Shown: positions 23,428 through 33,337, counted from the stretch's first letter. The stretch is 64,000 nt of DNA from Sphingomonas sp. IW22 (GCF_041321155.1 NZ_JBGGWB010000001.1:310001-374000); one strand, 5' to 3'. The notes: generated from the letters alone by a model not told the origin. A program made the numbers and translations.

Positions 23428-23486
23428 CCACAACGGTGTAGATGCCGATTGGTTAAAAGGGATTGAAAGACCGCCGGCGTCGTTAG

Positions 23487-25751
23487 TTAGTCGAAACGAT
23501 TATCCCGCGGGAAGCCGGTGGGTGGTGTGCGCCCCGCCGCCCCGCGCGCGGCGCGCCATGGCGACATGTCGACTTCGGTACGGATGCGCCCCTGTTCCCC
23601 GCCCATCGTCCAGCTGAGCCCATCGGCAAAGCGGAACGTCCGCGCATCCGCCAGCCCGCCTTCGCGGAAACGCTGGAGTTGCACGCCCTGCCCCCGGCTT
23701 AATTCCGCCACCTCGCTGAGCGGAAAGACCACCAGTTTGCGATTGTCACCCGCGGCGGCGACATAATCGTCGCCGGGTTCGATCCGGCGCACGACCTTCA
23801 GCCGGGCGCCGGTCCGCGGCGTCACCACCTGCTTGCCCTTGCGCGTTTCGGCCAGCACATCGGCTTCGCGCACGATAAAGCCGCGCCCGTCGCTCGCCGC
23901 GACCAGCAGCCGCGCGTCAGCGCCGCCCGCGCGCGCCACGGTGACGATGCCCGCGCCACCGTCCAGGTCGATCATCAGGCTGATCGGCTCCCCAAAGCCG
24001 CGCCCCCCGGGCAGCTTGTCGGCGCCCATCGTATAAAAGCGGCCGCCTTCGACCGCGACGATCAGCTTGTCGGTGGTCTGCGCGTGGAATGCGAAGCGTG
24101 GGCCGTCGCCTTCGCGGAACTTCATCGCTTCAGTGGAGGCCAGATCGACATGGCCCTTCATCGCGCGGACCCAGCCACGCTGGGACACGATCACGGTCAC
24201 CGGCTCACGCTCGATCATCGCTTCCAGCGGGATGTCGCGCGCGGGCGCGGCTTCCTCGACCGTGGTGCGCCGCGCGCCCAGCGCGGTTTCGGGACCGTAG
24301 CGGTCGCGTAGCTTCTTCAAGTCGCGTTTCAGCCGAGTGCGCTGCTTCCCCTCGCTGGCCAGCAGCGCCTGCAAGTCGCCCTGTTCCTTGTCCAGCGCGT
24401 CACGCTCACGCCGCAGCTCCATTTCCTCCAGCCGGCGCAGAGAGCGGAGCCGCATGTTCAGGATCGCCTCTGCCTGACGATCGGTCAGTTCGAATTCGGC
24501 GATCATCACCGGTTTCGGCTCATCCTCGGTCCGAATGATCTCGATCACGCGGTCGAGATTGAGGAACGCGACGATGTAGCCGTTCAGCAGCTCGATCCGG
24601 TCGGCGATCTTGTCCAGCCGGTGCCGCGAGCGGCGTTGCAGGACGATGAACTGGTGGTCCACCCACGCCGCCAGCGCTTCGCGCAGGCTCATCACGCGCG
24701 GGGTGCGCTGATGGTCGAGGACGTTCAGGTTCAACGGCACCCGGCTTTCCAGGTCGGTCAGCCGGAACAGCCCATCCATCAGCGTGACGGGATCGACGGT
24801 GCGCGCGCGCGGTTCCAGGACGATGCGGATTTCAGCATCCGATTCGTCGCGGACATCGGCCAGGATCGGAAATTTCTTGTAGTTGATCAGCGCGGCAATC
24901 GCCTCGATCAACTTGCCCTTCTGCACGCCATAGGGGATTTCGGTGACGACCGCCTGCCAGCTGCCGCCCTTCTCCTTCTCGATCGTGTAGCGGGCGCGGA
25001 CGCGAAAGCCGCCGCGCCCGGTGGCATAGGATTCGGCAATCGCCGCCGGGCTGTCGACGACAATGCCGCCAGTGGGAAAGTCCGGCCCCTTCACATGGCC
25101 CAGCACCGCCGCATCGTCGGCCTGTGGCTGGTCGATCAGCATGATGGCCGCGTCGATCAGCTCGGCGGCGTTATGCGGCGGGATGCTGGTCGCCATGCCG
25201 ACCGCGATGCCGGCGGCGCCATTGGCCAGCAGATTGGGGAACATGCCGGGGAACAGTTCCGGCTCCTGCTCCTCCCCATTATAGGTCGGACGGTAATCGA
25301 CCGCGTCCTCGTCCAGACCGGACATCAGGTCGATGGCGACCTGTGTCAGTCGCGCTTCGGTATAGCGGTACGCCGCCGCGTTATCGCCGTCGATATTGCC
25401 GAAATTGCCCTGCCCGTCGACCAGCGGGTATCGAAGCGCAAAGGTCTGCGCCAACCGGACCATCGCGTCATAGACCGACTGGTCGCCATGCGGGTGATAT
25501 TTACCGATCACGTCGCCCACGACGCGCGCGCATTTCTTGTACCCGCTGGCCGGGTCCAGTTTCAGCAGGCGCATCGCCCAAAGCAGGCGGCGATGCACCG
25601 GCTTCAACCCGTCGCGCACGTCGGGCAGCGACCGCGCGGTGATTGTCGACATCGCATAGACAAGGTAGCGCTCGCTCAACGCACTGTCGAAGGGCGCGTC
25701 GAGGATGCCGATGGGGGGATTGTCGAGGGGATCGTTCAGGTCGCTTGCCAT
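23487..25751 (-). CDS. parC: DNA topoisomerase IV subunit A
   Basis: This is the DNA-cleaving subunit of topoisomerase IV, which unlinks daughter chromosomes with ParE. The N-terminal winged-helix domain shows [33 protein letters not shown] and the active-site tyrosine in [22 protein letters not shown] is a quinolone-region hallmark. The C-terminal beta-pinwheel is short (from about residue 500), and no gyrase box was seen, favouring ParC over GyrA. The ATG at 25751 gives 754 residues. An upstream in-frame extension is arginine-rich and unlikely. It is divergent from the M20 hydrolase gene. Confidence 0.93.
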   Translation of the reverse strand: MASDLNDPLDNPPIGILDAPFDSALSERYLVYAMSTITARSLPDVRDGLKPVHRRLLWAMRLLKLDPASGYKKCARVVGDVIGKYHPHGDQSVYDAMVRLAQTFALRYPLVDGQGNFGNIDGDNAAAYRYTEARLTQVAIDLMSGLDEDAVDYRPTYNGEEQEPELFPGMFPNLLANGAAGIAVGMATSIPPHNAAELIDAAIMLIDQPQADDAAVLGHVKGPDFPTGGIVVDSPAAIAESYATGRGGFRVRARYTIEKEKGGSWQAVVTEIPYGVQKGKLIEAIAALINYKKFPILADVRDESDAEIRIVLEPRARTVDPVTLMDGLFRLTDLESRVPLNLNVLDHQRTPRVMSLREALAAWVDHQFIVLQRRSRHRLDKIADRIELLNGYIVAFLNLDRVIEIIRTEDEPKPVMIAEFELTDRQAEAILNMRLRSLRRLEEMELRRERDALDKEQGDLQALLASEGKQRTRLKRDLKKLRDRYGPETALGARRTTVEEAAPARDIPLEAMIEREPVTVIVSQRGWVRAMKGHVDLASTEAMKFREGDGPRFAFHAQTTDKLIVAVEGGRFYTMGADKLPGGRGFGEPISLMIDLDGGAGIVTVARAGGADARLLVAASDGRGFIVREADVLAETRKGKQVVTPRTGARLKVVRRIEPGDDYVAAAGDNRKLVVFPLSEVAELSRGQGVQLQRFREGGLADARTFRFADGLSWTMGGEQGRIRTEVDMSPWRAARGAAGRTPPTGFPRDNRFD

Positions 25752-25837
25752 CGCGACGCTGGCTAGCAGAGCGCGCGCGCCGATGCCAGCGAGCCGCCGG
25801 GGGTGACGGCGCGATCGTGGCGCGCTACCCAATCGTC

Positions 25838-27046
25838 ATGGAGAGACTGACAGCCCAGGAGCGCGCAGCGGTCGAGCATGTCGCCGGGGCACCGATGCTG
25901 GAACAGGTTCAGGCGTGGTGCGCGATCAATTCGGGCACGCGCAACCTGGCCGGCGTCGCCACCATGGGCGCGGTGCTGGCCGACGCCTTTTCCACGTTGC
26001 CCGGCGAAATCGCGATGGTCGAGCCGTCCCCGGTCGAGGCGGTGGAGGCTGATGGCCGCGTCGTCACCATCGACCATGGCCGTCACCTGCACCTGACCGT
26101 TCGGCCCGATGCGCCGGTGCAGATGCTGTTCACCGGGCATATGGACACGGTGTACGGTGTCGATCATCCGTTCCAGTCGCTGACGATCCGGCCCGACGGC
26201 GCGATCAATGCGCCGGGTTCGGCGGACATGAAGGGCGGGCTGGCGCTGATGCTGGCAGCCCTTCGCGCGGTGGAGGCCAGCGCGCTGGCGCCGCGCATCG
26301 GCTATGAAGTCGTCATCAACTCGGATGAGGAAACCGGCTCCTTCGCATCCGCCGCGCTGCTGGCGCGGGCGGCGCGGGGCAAGGTGGCAGCGCTGACCTA
26401 TGAACCCGCGCTGGCCGACGGCACGCTGGCGGGTGCGCGGGGCGGCACGGGCAATTTCGCGCTGGTGGTGGCCGGGCGCAGCGCCCATGCCGGACGCAAC
26501 CCGCATGAGGGGCGTAACGCCGTCGTCGCGGCCGCCGACCTGGCGCTTCGCCTTTCACGCGCAGGACGAGAGGGGTTGAGCGTCAACCCGGCCCGGATCG
26601 AGGGCGGCGGGCCGAACAATGTCGTCCCCGAGCATGCCGTGCTGCGCGTCAACTTCCGCCCCCGCGACGCCGAAGCGATCACGGAGGCTCAGGCTGCGCT
26701 GGATGCCGCTGTCCGCGACGTCGCCGCCGCGCACGATGTCCGCATCGAGGCGCATGGCAGCTTCAACCGCCCGCCAAAGCCCATCGACGCGGGCGCCGAG
26801 CGCCTGTTTGGCCTCGTGCGCGAAGTGGGCGCCGATCTGGGCCTGCCCATCGCATGGCAGTTTTCGGGCGGGGTGTGCGACGGCAACAACATCGCCGCCT
26901 GCGGCGTACCCGTGGTCGACACCATGGGCGCGCGCGGCGGCGCCATTCATTCAAGCGATGAATTCCTGATCCCCGAAAGCCTGCCCGAACGTGCCGCCCT
27001 GTCGGCGCTGACCATCCTGCGTATTGCCGAGCGAGGCCACCCATGA
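25838..27046 (+). CDS. M20-family zinc hydrolase leading the ast operon
   Basis: This 402-residue cytoplasmic metallohydrolase belongs to the M20/ArgE/CPG2 group, which removes acyl groups from amino acids. Zinc-site motifs are FTGHMDTVYG (His and Asp), GSADMKGGLALML (bridging Asp), NSDEETGSFAS (catalytic Glu pair) and GAIHSSDEF (C-terminal His). The dimerisation lid contains VAGRSAHAGRNPHEGRNA. Its stop overlaps the astA start as ATGA. In this setting it could be a desuccinylase that takes the place of AstE or acts on succinylated intermediates; this is inferred from position only. CPG2-like activity on other substrates remains possible. Confidence 0.85.
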   Translation: MERLTAQERAAVEHVAGAPMLEQVQAWCAINSGTRNLAGVATMGAVLADAFSTLPGEIAMVEPSPVEAVEADGRVVTIDHGRHLHLTVRPDAPVQMLFTGHMDTVYGVDHPFQSLTIRPDGAINAPGSADMKGGLALMLAALRAVEASALAPRIGYEVVINSDEETGSFASAALLARAARGKVAALTYEPALADGTLAGARGGTGNFALVVAGRSAHAGRNPHEGRNAVVAAADLALRLSRAGREGLSVNPARIEGGGPNNVVPEHAVLRVNFRPRDAEAITEAQAALDAAVRDVAAAHDVRIEAHGSFNRPPKPIDAGAERLFGLVREVGADLGLPIAWQFSGGVCDGNNIAACGVPVVDTMGARGGAIHSSDEFLIPESLPERAALSALTILRIAERGHP

Positions 27047-28053
27047 CCTTTCGCATCCGCGCCGCGCGCGCCGACGATCTTCAGCCGCTGTATGAAATGG
27101 CCAAACTGACCGGCGGCGGCTTTACCAACCTGCCCCCCGACAAGCCCGCGCTTCGCGCCAAGCTGGAACGCAGCGAGCAAGCGTTCGCGCGTACCGAGGA
27201 CGAGGTGCGTGACGACCTGTTCGTGCTGGTGCTGGAAAATGCCGAGACGGGCGACGTGCGTGGCACGTGCCAGATCTTCACCCAGGTCGGACAGCGCTGG
27301 CCCTTTTACAGCTATCGCATCGGCACCATTACCAAGCGCAGCGAGGAACTGGGCCGCACCTTTCGTTCCGAAATCCTGAACCTGGTCAACGATCTTGAAG
27401 GGTCGAGCGAGGTCGGTGGCCTGTTCCTGCATCCCGGTGAGCGCGCCGGGGGGCTGGGCATGTTGCTGGCGCGCAGCCGATATCTGTTCATCGCCATGCA
27501 CCGCGCGCGCTTTGCCGACCGCATCCTGGCCGAGTTGCGCGGGGTCATCGATGAAAAGGGCGGATCGCCATTCTGGGACGGCGTGGCGGGCCGCTTCTTC
27601 GGCATGAATTTTCAGGACGCCGATCAATTCAATGCCACGCACGGCAATCAGTTCATTGCCGACCTGATGCCCAAGCACGCCATCTATATCGCGATGCTGA
27701 CCGATGCGGCGCGCGCCGCCATCGGCCTGCCCCATCCCAGCGGGCGTGCGGCGATGCGGATGCTGGAGGGTGAGGGTTTCCGCCACGACGGCTATGTCGA
27801 CATTTTCGATGGCGGACCGACCATGACCGCGCGCACCGATGCGGTGAAAAGCATTCGCGACGCCCGCACGGCGACGGTTGCCGGACTGGGTGATGGCGGG
27901 GAAGCGGCGTTGGTGGCGCGCGGGCGGCTGGCCGATTTCCGCTGCGCCTTCGGTCATGTCGCGGCGGGCGATAACGGCATCACCATCGACCCCGAATGTG
28001 CCGCTCTGCTGGGCGCCGAGCCGGGCGACACGGTGCATCATGTGGAGCGTTGA
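27043..28053 (+). CDS. astA: Arginine N-succinyltransferase
   Basis: This enzyme transfers succinyl from succinyl-CoA to the alpha-amino group of arginine, the first step of the AST catabolic pathway. Its GNAT-fold 336 residues contain family blocks such as GGGFTNLPPDKPALRAKLER, SYRIGTITKRSEELGRTF, EVGGLFLHPGERAGGLGMLL and SPFWDGVAGRFFGMNFQDAD. GHVAAGDNGITIDPECA also fits. The start overlaps the M20 hydrolase stop, and astB follows two bases after its own stop. All three genes are clearly co-translated. Confidence 0.95.
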   Translation: MTFRIRAARADDLQPLYEMAKLTGGGFTNLPPDKPALRAKLERSEQAFARTEDEVRDDLFVLVLENAETGDVRGTCQIFTQVGQRWPFYSYRIGTITKRSEELGRTFRSEILNLVNDLEGSSEVGGLFLHPGERAGGLGMLLARSRYLFIAMHRARFADRILAELRGVIDEKGGSPFWDGVAGRFFGMNFQDADQFNATHGNQFIADLMPKHAIYIAMLTDAARAAIGLPHPSGRAAMRMLEGEGFRHDGYVDIFDGGPTMTARTDAVKSIRDARTATVAGLGDGGEAALVARGRLADFRCAFGHVAAGDNGITIDPECAALLGAEPGDTVHHVER

Positions 28054-28055
28054 GC

Positions 28056-29315
28056 ATGTCGCTGGTTGAGATCAATTTCGATGGCCTGATCGGTCCCAGC
28101 CATAATTATGCGGGGCTAAGCCCCGGCAATCTGGCCGCCACGCGTAATGCGGGCGCGGTGTCCGAACCGCGCGCGGCGGCGCTTCAGGGCATCGACAAGA
28201 TGCGCCCGAACCTCAAGCTGGGGCTGACGCAGGGCATTTTCGTGCCGCTCGCCCGCCCCGATCATCGTTGGCTGAGCACTTTGTCAACCGACTATGCCGC
28301 CGCGCCGCTGCACCTGAAGGCGCAGGCGCTGTCGGCATCGGGCATGTGGGCGGCCAATGCCGCCACCGTCTCACCCGCGCCCGATACCGACGATGGCCGC
28401 TGTCACCTGTCGGTCGCCAACCTTGTCACCATGCCGCATCGCAGCCATGAATGGCCGGGCACGCTGGCGCAGCTTCGCATAGCCTTTGCCGACCCGGCGG
28501 CCTTTGCCGTGCATGGCCCCATCCCCGCGCCGTTCGGGGACGAGGGCGCGGCCAATCATATGCGCCTGTGCCCCGCCCATGACGCACCCGGCGTCGAGGT
28601 GTTCGTCTATGGCGTGTCCGGCGGCCCCTTCCCCGCGCGCCAGCATCGTGACGCAAGCGCGGCCATTGCTCGCGCGCATGGGCTGAACCCGGATCGCACC
28701 CTGTTCGTCCAGCAATCCGAGGCAGCGATCGCGGCGGGCGCGTTCCACAATGACGTAGTGGCGGTCGCAAATGAGCGCGTGCTGTTCGCCCATGAACACG
28801 CCTTTGCCGACCGCGACGCGTTTTTCGCAGACTTGACCCGGCTGATGCCCGAAGTCGAAATTGTCGAGGTGCCGGCTGCTCGCGTCAGCCTGTCCGACGC
28901 CATCGCTTCCTATCTGTTCAACGCCCAGCTGGTAACGCCGCCTGACGGCCAGCCGACGCTGATCGTCCCGACGGAGGCGCGGGATAATGCGGCGGTCTGG
29001 GGCTGGCTTCAGGATCATCTGGCCGGAAATGGGGCGATCCGGCGGGTGGAGGTGGTCGATGTGCGCCAGTCCATGGCCAATGGCGGTGGGCCCGCCTGTC
29101 TGCGCCTGCGCGTCGTCGCTGATCCCGCGACCATCGATCCGCGCTTTCTGGTCGATACGGCGAAGCTGAACCGTATCGCCGCCGTGGTCGAGGCACACTG
29201 GCCAGAGGCCATTCCCCACGACGGCATCGCCGATCCGGGACTGATTGCCCGGATTGAGGCAGCGCGGTCAGCGCTGCTCGAATGCCTCGACCTTGTCGGG
29301 TTAATTGACACTTAA
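28056..29315 (+). CDS. astB: N-succinylarginine dihydrolase
   Basis: This is the second AST pathway enzyme, releasing CO2 and two ammonia from succinylarginine to give succinylornithine. The 419-residue protein starts with the conserved VEINFDGLIGPSHNYAGLSP and GNLAATRN. Putative catalytic residues lie in FGDEGAANHMRLC (Glu), AAGAFHNDVVAVANERVLF (His) and SMANGGGPACLRLRVV (Cys). The ATG at 28056 lies two bases after the astA stop; a longer frame would run into astA. The remaining steps (AstC, AstD, AstE) are not encoded in this window. Confidence 0.95.
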   Translation: MSLVEINFDGLIGPSHNYAGLSPGNLAATRNAGAVSEPRAAALQGIDKMRPNLKLGLTQGIFVPLARPDHRWLSTLSTDYAAAPLHLKAQALSASGMWAANAATVSPAPDTDDGRCHLSVANLVTMPHRSHEWPGTLAQLRIAFADPAAFAVHGPIPAPFGDEGAANHMRLCPAHDAPGVEVFVYGVSGGPFPARQHRDASAAIARAHGLNPDRTLFVQQSEAAIAAGAFHNDVVAVANERVLFAHEHAFADRDAFFADLTRLMPEVEIVEVPAARVSLSDAIASYLFNAQLVTPPDGQPTLIVPTEARDNAAVWGWLQDHLAGNGAIRRVEVVDVRQSMANGGGPACLRLRVVADPATIDPRFLVDTAKLNRIAAVVEAHWPEAIPHDGIADPGLIARIEAARSALLECLDLVGLIDT

Positions 29316-29381
29316 CCATGTCCCAGACCGCGGAAACCGCGCTTTTCCGGGCATGGCCCCGTTCTTGCTTAAACGCTTGAC

Positions 29382-29600
29382 ATGTTTCAGAGCATCAAAC
29401 GCCTGTTCGTCATCAAGACCAAGTTCGAAGCGTTCGTGGTCATCTATGGCCTGGGCGTGGGGGCAGTTGAGCGCGGCATCCAGTATATGCACGACTATCC
29501 TGGGTTTGGCGGCAAGCTGCTATTTGCCGTCTGCCCCATCGCGGTGTTTATGGCCGGGGCCCGCATTCTGGACTCGGTCGAGCGCGGCTATGCCGATTAG
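29382..29600 (+). CDS. Small membrane protein (72 aa), unknown
   Basis: The frame begins MFQSIKRLFVIKTKFEAFVV and has one or two hydrophobic segments (VVIYGLGVGAVERGIQYM and LLFAVCPIAVFMAGARIL), ending in ERGYAD. The coding sequence has the GC3 bias of real genes here. I do not recognise a family, although small proteins of this shape are common in sphingomonads. It lies 66 bases after astB and may be on its transcript. Its end is three bases from the end of the convergent GST gene. Confidence 0.65.
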   Translation: MFQSIKRLFVIKTKFEAFVVIYGLGVGAVERGIQYMHDYPGFGGKLLFAVCPIAVFMAGARILDSVERGYAD

Positions 29601-29603
29601 GTT

Positions 29604-30248
29604 TCAGGCAAAGGCATAGGGTCCGCCCGCCGCCAATGCCGCCTGATAGGCGGGGCGCGCGTGAACCTTTTCCAGCCACGCGATCGTGGCCGGACGCCCT
29701 TCGTCCAGACCGCCCCGGCTGCGCGCGGCTTCCAGCGGGAAACTCATCATCACATCGGCAGCGGTAAAGCTTTCGCCCGCAAACCAGGGCCGACTGGCGA
29801 GTTCAGCCTCGATATAGTCCAGATGCACGTCGATCATCGGCTGAATGCGTTTCATCGCCACCTTGCCGAGCACCGGCACCCGGCTGAGCACCAGCTTGAC
29901 CAGCAGCGGCGGCATCACCGACCCTTCGGCATAGTGAAGGAAGAAACGATACCGCAGCACATCTTCACGCCGCGCCGGGGTGCCCAGGCGGCCGTCGCAT
30001 TTCTCGACCAGATATTCGACGACAGCGCCCGTTTCCGCAATTACCGTCCGGTCACCGCCGGCCGCGGCCAGATCCTCGATCACCGGCGACTTGCCCAGCG
30101 GATGGATGCTCTTCAGTTCGGGCGGCGCCAGCATGGTTGCCTTATCCCGCTGATAACGCCGCACTTCATAGGGGAGCGACAATTCCTCCAGCAGCCACAA
30201 CACGCGTTGCGACCGCGAATTTTCCAGATGATGCACAATGATCGTCAT
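29604..30248 (-). CDS. Glutathione S-transferase family protein
   Basis: This 214-residue protein has an N-terminal thioredoxin-like domain beginning TIIVHHLENSRSQRVLWLLE. This includes the N-terminal serine region that activates glutathione and KSPVIEDLA (cis-Pro). An all-helical C-terminal domain follows with WFAGESFTAADVMMSFPLEA, the N-capping signature of GSTs. The ATG at 30248 has an AGGGGG ribosome site eight bases before it. It lies 16 bases downstream of a methyltransferase gene on the same strand. The substrate is unknown, perhaps an electrophile or peroxide. Confidence 0.9.
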   Translation of the reverse strand: MTIIVHHLENSRSQRVLWLLEELSLPYEVRRYQRDKATMLAPPELKSIHPLGKSPVIEDLAAAGGDRTVIAETGAVVEYLVEKCDGRLGTPARREDVLRYRFFLHYAEGSVMPPLLVKLVLSRVPVLGKVAMKRIQPMIDVHLDYIEAELASRPWFAGESFTAADVMMSFPLEAARSRGGLDEGRPATIAWLEKVHARPAYQAALAAGGPYAFA

Positions 30249-30264
30249 GTGATCCCCCTTCCCC

Positions 30265-31107
30265 TCACGCCGGATTGCGCGCAACCCACAGCCACGCCGC
30301 GGCTGGAAATGAAACGATGTCGTCGCGCCATTGCTCCGCGCACAGTGCCGCCAGTCGCTCGGTCAGTTCGGCGCGCCGTTCGGGTGGCTCTGCCGCAAGC
30401 ACTGGTGCTGCCGGGCCGATACGCCTGAACAGCGCGACCGCGTCCTCCACCGCGCGCGGCCCCTCCCCTGCACGGTAACGATAATCGACCGCCCGCGACT
30501 CGATCGCCTGCCAGCCCGCCGCCGTCAGCAGCCCGCGAACCTCATCTTCGACGGCAAACGCAAAGGGACCGGGGCCGCCCGCCAACCCGGCGGGCGGAGA
30601 CGATCCCGCGCCGCCCAGTGACGCGACCGGCATCGTCGCCCAGCCATTGGCCGCGCGCTCGCGAAAACAGGTAAAGACAATCGCCCCGCCCGGCGCCAAT
30701 CGCTGGCGCAGCCGGGCCAGCACCGCCACCGGATCGGCAAAGAACATGACGCCGTGGCGCGACACGATGCGGTCGAATGCGCCCGACTGCGCCGACGCGG
30801 CATCCTCGATCCTAAAATCGGGGCGTTTGCCCTCTGGCATCATTGCCGCGCGCGCTTGGGCAGCCTCGATCAACTCGACCGACAGATCGACGCCGGTCAC
30901 GGTGCAATCCGGTCGCGCCGCCTTGATCGCCAGCGACGTGGCGCCCGCGCCGCAACCGACATCCAGCACCCCGGCCTCCGGCGCCAGCCCGTCAAGTGCG
31001 GCTTCCAAAAGAACCGGGTCCAGTTCTGCAAAGCTGCGGTCGGTGCGCGGCCATTCTGCCGCCCATGCGGCGCCCGTCCGCGATTGCCAGTCAGCCGCGC
31101 TGGTCAT
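30265..31107 (-). CDS. Class I SAM-dependent methyltransferase
   Basis: This 280-residue cytoplasmic methyltransferase has a standard Rossmann core. Motif I is VLDVGCGAGATSLAI (about residues 47-61), then VTGVDLSVELIEAA, FRIEDAASAQSGAFDRIVSR and the motif IV-V region LAPGGAIVFTCF. The C-terminal 80 residues are helical and may bind the substrate. The target molecule cannot be named. It is the first of a two-gene unit with the GST gene and is divergent from rpsA. Confidence 0.85.
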   Translation of the reverse strand: MTSAADWQSRTGAAWAAEWPRTDRSFAELDPVLLEAALDGLAPEAGVLDVGCGAGATSLAIKAARPDCTVTGVDLSVELIEAAQARAAMMPEGKRPDFRIEDAASAQSGAFDRIVSRHGVMFFADPVAVLARLRQRLAPGGAIVFTCFRERAANGWATMPVASLGGAGSSPPAGLAGGPGPFAFAVEDEVRGLLTAAGWQAIESRAVDYRYRAGEGPRAVEDAVALFRRIGPAAPVLAAEPPERRAELTERLAALCAEQWRDDIVSFPAAAWLWVARNPA

Positions 31108-31434
31108 GGGCGGGCGGGCGGCGGTGAAAGCATGTCCATCGGGCCACAGTCTAAGGCCCGATCACCTGTCGCACAATCGCGCTACCTTGCTCTTTTGCCG
31201 CCATGGCGTTATGCGCGCGACCATCCGACGAGTGGGTGCTCGGCGGTGGAGCGGCGCGGGCGTGATGCCTGGCGCCCCTTTCGCGTTTCCAAGGCGATTG
31301 AGAGCCCCTCCCCACAGTGCGCCCATTTGGCGGATGCCGCGCCGACATGGGGTCGTCGCGGCATTCTGGCCCAAAGACCGCCGGACACAACCGGCTGGCC
31401 GGAAAACGTTAAAGACCGAGGAAAACGCTCTTTT
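31108..31434. other. Divergent intergenic region and rpsA leader
   Basis: This 327-base stretch holds no supported gene. Just before rpsA lies GACCGAGGAAAACG, whose GAGG is the ribosome site. I could not assign promoter boxes with confidence. In many bacteria cmk precedes rpsA, and it is absent here. Confidence 0.5.
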
Positions 31435-33138
31435 ATGGCTACCAACCCAACCCGCGACGATTTCGCCGCGATGCTCGACGACATGTTCGGCGGCGCCGAC
31501 AGCTTTGAAGGCCGCGTCGTTCATGGCACCGTCACCGCCATCGAAAACGACCTGGCCGTCATCGACGTCGGCCTGAAGTCCGAAGGCCGCGTGCCGCTGC
31601 GCGAATTCGCCGCCCCCGGCCAGAAGGCCGAGCTGAAGGTCGGTGACGAGGTCGAGGTTTATGTCGACCGCGTCGAAAACGCCAACGGCGAAGCGATGCT
31701 GTCGCGCGACCGCGCACGCCGTGAAGCCGCCTGGGACAAGCTGGAACTCGAATTCTCGCAGGGCAACCGCGTCGAAGGCGTGATCTTCGGCCGCGTGAAG
31801 GGTGGCTTCACCGTCGACCTGTCGGGCGCCGTGGCGTTCCTGCCGGGTTCGCAGGTCGATATCCGCCCCGTCCGCGACGTCACCCCGCTGATGGACCTGC
31901 CGCAGCCGTTCCAGATCCTGAAGATGGACCGCAAGCGCGGCAACATCGTCGTGTCGCGCCGCGCCGTTCTGGAAGAAACGCGCGCAGAACAGCGTTCGGG
32001 CCTGATCCAGTCGCTGGCCGAAGGTCAGATCATCGACGGCGTCGTCAAGAACATCACCGATTACGGTGCGTTCGTGGACCTGGGCGGCATCGACGGCCTG
32101 CTGCACGTCACCGACCTCAGCTACAAGCGCGTCGGCCATCCGTCGGAAATGCTGAACATTGGCGACACGGTGAAGGTGCAGATCATCCGCATCAACCGCG
32201 ACACCCAGCGCATCTCGCTTGGCATGAAGCAGCTTGAAAGCGATCCGTGGGATGGCGCAGGCGCCAAGTATCCGGTCGGCGCCAAGCTGTCGGGCCGCGT
32301 GACCAACATCACCGAATATGGTGCGTTCGTCGAACTGGAGCCGGGCATCGAAGGCCTGGTCCACGTGTCGGAAATGAGCTGGACCAAGAAGAACGTCCAT
32401 CCGGGCAAGATCGTCAGCACTTCGCAGGAAGTGGAAGTCGTCGTGCTCGAGGTCGACGAGGACAAGCGCCGCATCTCGCTGGGTCTGAAGCAGGCGCAGC
32501 AGAATCCGTGGGAGCGTTTCGCCGAGCAGCACCCGGTCGGCAGCGAAGTCGAGGGCGAAGTCAAGAACGCCACCGAATTCGGCCTGTTCATCGGCCTGGA
32601 CGGCGACGTCGACGGCATGGTCCACATGTCGGACATCGCTTGGGGCATCTCGGGCGAGGACGCGCTGGCGCTTCACCGCAAGGGCGAGATGGTCAAGGCC
32701 ATCGTTCTGGCGGTCGAAGCCGACAAGGAGCGCATCTCGCTCGGCATGAAGCAGCTTGAGCGTGGCGCGCCTGTCGCAGGTGCCGCTGCAACCGGCGGTC
32801 GCGTCAACAAGAACGAGATCGTCACCGTCACTGTCCTCGAAGTCCGCGACGCCGGGCTGGAAGTGCAGACCGGCGACGACGGCGCAACCGGCTTCATCAA
32901 GCGCACCGATCTTGGCCGCGACCGCGACGAACAGCGTCCGGAGCGTTTCCAGGTCGGCCAGAAGTTCGACGCGATGGTCACCGGCTTCGACCGTTCGAAG
33001 AAGCCGACCTTCTCGATCAAGGCGATGCAGATCGCCGAAGAGAAGCAGGCCGTGGCGCAGTATGGCTCGTCCGACTCGGGCGCGTCGCTGGGCGACATCC
33101 TGGGCGAAGCGCTGAAGGCACGCGGCGAAAACCGCTAA
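31435..33138 (+). CDS. rpsA: 30S ribosomal protein S1
   Basis: S1 brings structured or weakly ribosome-binding mRNAs to the 30S subunit. The 567-residue protein contains six S1/OB repeats. Repeat landmarks are VHGTVTAIENDLAVIDVGLK (1), NRVEGVIFGRVKGGFTVDLS (2), IIDGVVKNITDYGAFVDLGG (3), KLSGRVTNITEYGAFVELEP (4), EVEGEVKNATEFGLFIGLDG (5) and VTVLEVRDAGLEVQTGDDG (6). RISLGMKQL recurs between repeats. The ATG at 31435 (MATNPTRDDFAAMLDDMFGG) is far inside a longer in-frame extension that overlaps the opposite methyltransferase gene. A strong terminator follows the stop. Confidence 0.97.
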   Translation: MATNPTRDDFAAMLDDMFGGADSFEGRVVHGTVTAIENDLAVIDVGLKSEGRVPLREFAAPGQKAELKVGDEVEVYVDRVENANGEAMLSRDRARREAAWDKLELEFSQGNRVEGVIFGRVKGGFTVDLSGAVAFLPGSQVDIRPVRDVTPLMDLPQPFQILKMDRKRGNIVVSRRAVLEETRAEQRSGLIQSLAEGQIIDGVVKNITDYGAFVDLGGIDGLLHVTDLSYKRVGHPSEMLNIGDTVKVQIIRINRDTQRISLGMKQLESDPWDGAGAKYPVGAKLSGRVTNITEYGAFVELEPGIEGLVHVSEMSWTKKNVHPGKIVSTSQEVEVVVLEVDEDKRRISLGLKQAQQNPWERFAEQHPVGSEVEGEVKNATEFGLFIGLDGDVDGMVHMSDIAWGISGEDALALHRKGEMVKAIVLAVEADKERISLGMKQLERGAPVAGAAATGGRVNKNEIVTVTVLEVRDAGLEVQTGDDGATGFIKRTDLGRDRDEQRPERFQVGQKFDAMVTGFDRSKKPTFSIKAMQIAEEKQAVAQYGSSDSGASLGDILGEALKARGENR

Positions 33139-33160
33139 GGCTTAGCCAAACGCTATGAAA

Positions 33161-33193
33161 GGGGGTGGACGAGTGATCGTCCGCCCCTTTTTT
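33161..33193 (+). terminator. Rho-independent terminator of rpsA
   Basis: An 11-bp stem (GGGGTGGACGA with TCGTCCGCCCC, one wobble) with a GTGA loop is followed by TTTTTT. It starts about 22 bases after the rpsA stop. Confidence 0.9.
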
Positions 33194-33234
33194 CACCCGA
33201 AATGGTTACCGATCGGGACAGGCCCAGCACTTAT

Positions 33235-33250
33235 ACTGCATTGATGCAGT
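33235..33250. promoter_or_regulatory. Palindrome ACTGCATTGATGCAGT upstream of ihfB
   Basis: A perfect 7+2+7 palindrome lies about 90 bases upstream of ihfB and overlaps TTATACT, a plausible -10 element. Its symmetry and position suit an operator for a dimeric repressor. No regulator can be named. Confidence 0.45.
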
Positions 33251-33337
33251 TTAGACTTCTCGGCTAAACCATCGGGCTACAGGAGCCATTTTTATATCGG
33301 CCAATGGAGTGTCGATATTTCCGGGGGTCGATTTCAA

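Noticed and set aside
30754..31434. N-terminal extension of rpsA by 227 codons
   Set aside because: It overlaps the methyltransferase gene on the other strand, lacks S1 features, and the ATG at 31435 matches S1 openings with a GAGG site.
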